This document shows, one piece after another, positions 7,001-9,321 of a DNA stretch of 9,321 bases. Under the pieces are notes generated by a model. The model was given only the letters and a program-made list of their open reading frames with translations. It was not told where the DNA came from and searched no databases. The DNA is from an uncultured Victivallales bacterium (GTDB lineage: Bacteria > Verrucomicrobiota > Lentisphaeria > Oligosphaerales > JAFGRS01): contig CAILKC010000142.1 in assembly GCA_903834675.1 (NCBI GenBank), forward strand, positions 1 through 9,321. The letters are read 5' to 3'. The first letter of the stretch is position 1, and each line of letters starts with the position of its first letter. The translations under genes were made by a program, and so were the position numbers.

Positions 7001-7254
7001 TGGATGAGCATGTGGCTCTCATCCTGGCCGACCGTCGGCTCAATGGCACCCGCCACGCCGAGCCGCCGCCGGAGGCCGCGCTGCCCGAGCGTGCCGAGGC
7101 TACCGCGCGCCGACTGAGCGAAGCCCTGGCTGCAGGCTCTCCCCAGATGGCCGGTCTGGCGGACGCCGCCCAGCTGCGCTTCCCCTGTGAGCCGCTGCTG
7201 CGCCTCCTGGCCCAGCTCGCCCGGCTGGAGGCCATGCCGACCCCCGGTGCCTGA
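4048..7254 (+). CDS. DUF5107 domain and tetratricopeptide repeat protein, 1068 aa
   Basis: This is a large, probably cytoplasmic protein of unproven function; there is no signal peptide or membrane segment. Residues about 45-330 match the DUF5107 pattern, related in fold to galactose-mutarotase-like sugar-binding beta-sandwiches. Visible landmarks are NGILEALILPGLNGRMYSL, GGIEFNFPTLGH (Glu117), LYYWENAAV (Glu192), KYFTWGIREDNRIWEHYLTD from 273 and GQYVEIQAG at 295-303. A short beta-rich linker domain (about 335-430) follows. Residues about 440-1000 are helical TPR-like repeats, for example LLQAERFLKIGQADEALRTA and the later LARYLLGRFAELDGQPDEA. Acidic and aromatic residues in DUF5107 suggest carbohydrate recognition or catalysis, which is inference. 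The start at ATG 4048 lacks a Shine-Dalgarno and may rely on coupling to the isomerase gene 19 nt upstream, which hints at a shared sugar substrate. The gene ends 6 nt from a convergent gene. Confidence 0.85.
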   Translation: MLTLETTRLVLPTYHRGPDAPFAPLSFSGQVQGRRTAFPYHAQDDIDIATMVRDGRCEHTVVRLSNGILEALILPGLNGRMYSLRDLRSGRELFYRNQVVKPALVALRGAWLSGGIEFNFPTLGHTVSTVSPVFCRTEQTEHEVAVIVGDIDRSTRQRWQVRLSLREGRAALDVELLFSNPNPHRERLYYWENAAVPAAADLRFVCRCDWTVGSTSLPFPQRDGVDRSLHVTNPTPLDHFGYRSHADFFGAYYLDHRRGTYHVAPRFSLPGQKYFTWGIREDNRIWEHYLTDHDGQYVEIQAGVLESQWFSDWLQPQETLRAGGSWFGTEDMGELTWASSHLAVAAAAAPDGLSLEVYAIDVTGDLDITLAHAGGTTHRRLAVTPGSVGRADFPDASPGVVDIHDSVGRLLLRQRWHGPDAGSLDPARERTAPTQWSMRARSQSAVGKATVALQYHRWHEAQTILSQDIPAEFTLDRALLQAERFLKIGQADEALRTARLALETFPAETRLHALAAAAALRRLHETGQALHYSAAWDHLLAARRDPGMAPAMLRLLAEAEIAAGHLPDAACLLASFLETCPAAIEARILLAALHRHCGDPAAARAALVGPPTPFTFYLTLEGWLQANPEAPALCLPELPPERPWGPIYRTELLLEAVLLYWRAGFHPDVLRLLDRLETDHPPLAQHPCASLLRMDAWAHAGDEVSARSYAAQAAQCPVEWVVPARWEMTLLLERASGRLAERSQGCLPYLRAIAAAESDEVPAALELFSQVASSGQTALRALASKALADWADSGADRKAEAVTHLETALAAWPGDRRLLLHLDDCLRALHDTDRRAGLWQAAPAALCRRGDVVFALARLDLDCARPEATIERLRHTEFSVFEGGTAVRRLYVDALLVAAVDAFRAGHGDQARQCCQQVFEYPENLGAAAWLGEHSRLARYLLGRFAELDGQPDEAKTWWKDVLSRAGAGVTYTVGGEGANKVGRMDEHVALILADRRLNGTRHAEPPPEAALPERAEATARRLSEALAAGSPQMAGLADAAQLRFPCEPLLRLLAQLARLEAMPTPGA

Positions 7255-7281
7255 GATGCACTACCTGTCCCCGGTCGGCAT
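7234..7281. terminator. inverted repeat across convergent stop codons, candidate bidirectional terminator
   Basis: ATGCCGACC at 7234-7242 is the exact reverse complement of GGTCGGCAT at 7273-7281, with 30 nt between the arms. An inner GTGC 7247-7250 / GCAC 7258-7261 pairing is also possible. Both stop codons (TGA 7252-7254 on plus; 7261-7263 on minus) lie in the loop. There is no T-run on either side, so a classical intrinsic terminator is not shown. Because the arms are coding on both strands, both proteins carry AMPT near the C-terminus (AMPTPGA and AMPTGDR). Confidence 0.45.
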
Positions 7282-8295
7282 CGCCCCGAACTCCTGCGCC
7301 GCCTGGACCATGGCGATGAGGTTCTCCGGCTTGCAGCTTGAGTGGATGCTGTTGCTGGAGGAGAGCAGGTAGCCGCCGCCCGGCGCGGCGTCTGCCAGGC
7401 ACTGGCGCACGGCCTCGCGCACCTGTGCCGGCGTGCCGAAGGGCAGCAGGTGGCCGCAGTCGATATTGCCGATCAGCGCCAGCCGGTCACCGACCCGCGC
7501 CTTGGTGGTCTTGAGGTCCATGCCGGCGATGGGCTCGATCGGGTTTAGCCCGTCGGCACCGGAGCGCGCGATGGATTCGAGAATGGGGTACAGGTTCCCA
7601 TCGCTGTGTTTGATCGCCAGGGCGCCCTCTTCGTGGATCACCTCCACCATCCGCTTCAGCCGGGGCTGGATCAGGGCGTCGAAGATCGCCGGACTCATCA
7701 TGGGCCCCTGGTTCGAGGCGTAGTCATCGCCCAGGACAATGACCTCGGCGCCAGCCCGGATCGCCCGCCGCGCCAGGGCTATGTTCGCCTCCAGGACAAG
7801 ATCCATCAACGCGGCCGCGAAGTCGGGCTCGGCGAGCAGGTCCATGAGCAGGTTTTCGATGCCGCGCAGGTAGGCCGACCACATGAAAGCGGCACGCTGG
7901 TGGAAGAGGATGGCGCGCCTGCCCTTGTAGCGCCGAACGAGGTCAGGCAGAAGGCCCAGGCGCTGGGGCGCGGCGGGATCCGGCGGCGTGTAGCGGCGCA
8001 GGTCGTCCCAGGTTGAGATAGGGCCTTTGACCGGGTGATGGATCAGTTCCGGGCCGCGCTGATAGAGGACGCCCCATTCGTCGATCCACTCATCTTCGCC
8101 GTGCTGTTCGACCGGGTCGAAGCGGGCGCCGCAGGCCACGGCGTCCATGCCGAGCTGGTCCATGCAATCGGCGGGGTCGAGGCAGCCGGGCACGGCCACT
8201 GCCGCCACCCGGGGATCGATCAGGAACTCGACCACGGGTACCCGGTCCACCGGCTGCCGCCGGATGGCCGCCAAGACGCGCTCTCGTGAGGTCAT
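7261..8295 (-). CDS. uroporphyrinogen decarboxylase (URO-D) family protein, methyltransferase-like
   Basis: The 344-residue product has the URO-D TIM-barrel family pattern: an N-terminal MTSRERVLAAIRRQPVDRVP, GDDYASNQGPMMSP at 189-202, KHSDGN at 229-234, DGLNPIEPIAGMDL, GNIDCGHLL at 276-284 and SSSNSIHSSCKPEN at 312-325. This subgroup is common in gut and environmental bacteria that have no link to haem synthesis, and it resembles corrinoid methyltransferases (MtaA/CmuA type) more than HemE, so a role in methyl transfer is inferred. The usual HxC zinc motif is replaced by His230-Ser-Asp232; Cys280 and Cys321 are other candidate ligands. The start ATG (8293-8295) has a good GGAAAGGA Shine-Dalgarno 7 nt upstream. 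It lies 24 nt downstream of the LamG gene and is probably cotranscribed with it. No corrinoid-binding protein is present in the window. Confidence 0.87.
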   Translation of the reverse strand: MTSRERVLAAIRRQPVDRVPVVEFLIDPRVAAVAVPGCLDPADCMDQLGMDAVACGARFDPVEQHGEDEWIDEWGVLYQRGPELIHHPVKGPISTWDDLRRYTPPDPAAPQRLGLLPDLVRRYKGRRAILFHQRAAFMWSAYLRGIENLLMDLLAEPDFAAALMDLVLEANIALARRAIRAGAEVIVLGDDYASNQGPMMSPAIFDALIQPRLKRMVEVIHEEGALAIKHSDGNLYPILESIARSGADGLNPIEPIAGMDLKTTKARVGDRLALIGNIDCGHLLPFGTPAQVREAVRQCLADAAPGGGYLLSSSNSIHSSCKPENLIAMVQAAQEFGAMPTGDR

Positions 8296-8302
8296 CGTTG
8301 CA

Positions 8303-8310
8303 TCCTTTCC
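8303..8310 (-). promoter_or_regulatory. ribosome binding site of the URO-D-family gene
   Basis: Read on the minus strand this is GGAAAGGA, ending 7 nt before the ATG. It fills much of the 24-nt gap after the LamG gene stop. Confidence 0.65.
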
Positions 8311-8319
8311 CGTTCTGCG

Positions 8320-9321
8320 CTATTCCCCGGTCACGCATTGGTCTGCCAGAAGCGCCCGGATGTCGCCCTCGGTGAGGGCTGCGGCGTAGATACGAAGGTC
8401 ATCCAGGCGTCCGTTGAAGAAGGCGGGAGCGGGTTCATGTTCGCGGCGCCCGACCCGCAAGGGCTTGTCGTTGCTGAGGTCGCCCAGGCTCGACAGGTCA
8501 TGCGGTCCGCCGCTGGGTTTACCGTTCACATAACTGAAGCCCTGGCCGCCCTGGCGCACGAACGCGATGTGGGTCCATTGCCTGGGCTCGAGGCTGTTGG
8601 GGGCGGTGCTCCAGTAGCGATTCGTGGCCCGGAAGGCGATGTTGTTGGCGCCCGTCGGCCACTCCCAGCCCCAGGACCACTCGCGGGCCAGGGTGAAGCC
8701 ATTGCCCTTTGCCAGCACGATGGCGGGTCCGGAGGTGGCCTTCCAGATCCAGGCGGCGAGGGTGAAGTCGCCCGCGCCGAGGTCGATGCCGTCAGGGCCG
8801 CGGATCCAGCCGGTCAGGCCATCGAGTTCCAGCGCTCCGCAGACCCTGCCGTCGTCGGGGCGCCAGGCGCTTTCTCCCTCGAGTCGGCCGTGGTTGCCGT
8901 TGCCGCTGGAATCCAGCGCCTGCTCCCCGCTGACCTCGTCCAGAGCGTAGTGAATCAGCATGGGTTGCGCCTCAATAGGGAGACGCTGGGCCCCCGCCAT
9001 GCCATTGGGGGTGGCGGCGCGGTCCAGGATGCCTTGCACCGTGATCGTGTGTGCCTCAGTGCCGGGGAGAGCGGTGGTCAAGGTCAGGAGTACCGTGTCG
9101 GGGCTGCCATCCAGGCACTGCGCCTGCTGCACCTCGCCGGTGGGTTCGATGGAGTAGGATTCGCGGGCCTCTGAACTCGCCTTGGCGACGGGCTTGGAGA
9201 AGCGCACGGCCACGAGTTTCAGGGAGTTGCCAAGACGGGCCGAGACGACGGTCGGCGGGGTCGTGTCCGGCAGTGTGGTGACGGCGATTTCGGCGCTGGA
9301 GGCGCCGCGCGGACCGACCGG
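8320..9321 (-). CDS. LamG/concanavalin A-like and Ig-like domain protein, C-terminal part (5' end outside window)
   Basis: The frame is open from the right edge of the window to a TAG at 8320-8322 and gives 333 residues. A GTG at 9211-9213 could be read as a start, but the frame continues upstream with sensible protein (PDTTPPTVVSARLGNSLKL), so the gene is taken as truncated by the window edge. About the first 110 visible residues look like a bacterial Ig-like domain (TTPPTVVSA, VRFSKPV, TVQGILDRAATPNGMAG). From about residue 122 there is a LamG-like jelly-roll of the concanavalin A type: LIHYALDEVSGEQALDSSGN, ALELDG, FTLAAWIWK, WTHIAFVRQG, YVNGK, and the typical end RLDDLRIYAAALTEGDIRAL. Proteins of this type are usually secreted or surface-bound and bind glycans or adhere; no signal peptide can be seen because the N-terminus is missing. 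No dockerin, sortase or PEP-CTERM tail follows the LamG domain. Confidence 0.85.
   Translation of the reverse strand, partial: PVGPRGASSAEIAVTTLPDTTPPTVVSARLGNSLKLVAVRFSKPVAKASSEARESYSIEPTGEVQQAQCLDGSPDTVLLTLTTALPGTEAHTITVQGILDRAATPNGMAGAQRLPIEAQPMLIHYALDEVSGEQALDSSGNGNHGRLEGESAWRPDDGRVCGALELDGLTGWIRGPDGIDLGAGDFTLAAWIWKATSGPAIVLAKGNGFTLAREWSWGWEWPTGANNIAFRATNRYWSTAPNSLEPRQWTHIAFVRQGGQGFSYVNGKPSGGPHDLSSLGDLSNDKPLRVGRREHEPAPAFFNGRLDDLRIYAAALTEGDIRALLADQCVTGE

Noticed and set aside
5236..7056. 606-codon open frame on minus opposite the DUF5107/TPR gene (also 3946-5181 on minus)
   Set aside because: No recognisable domain; the composition and length are explained by high third-position GC in the sense gene.
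8338..9174. 278-codon open frame on plus opposite the LamG gene
   Set aside because: The minus strand encodes obvious Ig-like and LamG domains; the plus frame shows no family pattern.
9211..9213. GTG as the real start of the LamG gene
   Set aside because: The frame continues to the window edge with Ig-like sequence in keeping with the downstream part, so the start is outside the window.

Overview
This is a GC-rich bacterial chromosomal window with six clear protein-coding genes, a possible seventh gene tail at the left edge, and one repeat family. No tRNA, rRNA, CRISPR array, transposase or phage gene is visible. FtsQ points to a walled, dividing bacterium. A DUF5107/TPR protein, an L-fucose-isomerase-family enzyme, a uroporphyrinogen-decarboxylase-family methyltransferase-like protein and a LamG/Ig-like protein together are the kind of content seen in carbohydrate-degrading Lentisphaerota, Verrucomicrobiota, Planctomycetota, Hydrogenedentota or Armatimonadota. 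That taxonomic guess is inference; nothing here fixes the phylum.

Layout. Positions 1-42 may be the C-terminal tail of an upstream plus-strand gene. Positions 43-535 are non-coding and hold G-rich direct repeats, hairpins and the first copy of a structured 100-nt repeat. ftsQ (536-1366, +) follows. The next gap (1367-1629) holds the second copy of that repeat in the opposite orientation, so ftsQ is bracketed by an inverted repeat pair. Then come argB (1630-2505, +), an L-fucose-isomerase-like gene (2535-4028, +) and a 1068-residue DUF5107 plus TPR gene (4048-7254, +), separated by only 29 and 19 nt and probably cotranscribed. Transcription then converges. On the minus strand lie a URO-D-family gene (7261-8295) and, upstream of it and 24 nt away, the C-terminal 333 residues of a LamG/Ig-like protein (8320-9321) that runs off the right edge. 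The convergent stop codons are only 6 nt apart and sit inside a perfect 9-bp inverted repeat.

How the genes fit. ftsQ (divisome) and argB (arginine synthesis) are housekeeping. The isomerase and the DUF5107 protein, whose N-terminal domain resembles the galactose-mutarotase-like sugar-binding sandwich, have no evident signal peptides and plausibly act on the same intracellular sugar. The minus-strand pair may be an extracellular carbohydrate-binding protein and a methyl-transfer enzyme. No transporter, kinase, glycosidase, corrinoid protein or regulator is visible, so the substrate cannot be assigned.

The most noteworthy items are the 100-nt repeat pair (87/100 identical, ungapped, stems conserved), the isomerase/DUF5107 pair with an unusual cysteine cluster in the isomerase, the inverted repeat across the convergent stops that gives both proteins an AMPT sequence near the C-terminus, and a heptamer repeat that puts a TGA in all three frames between two genes.
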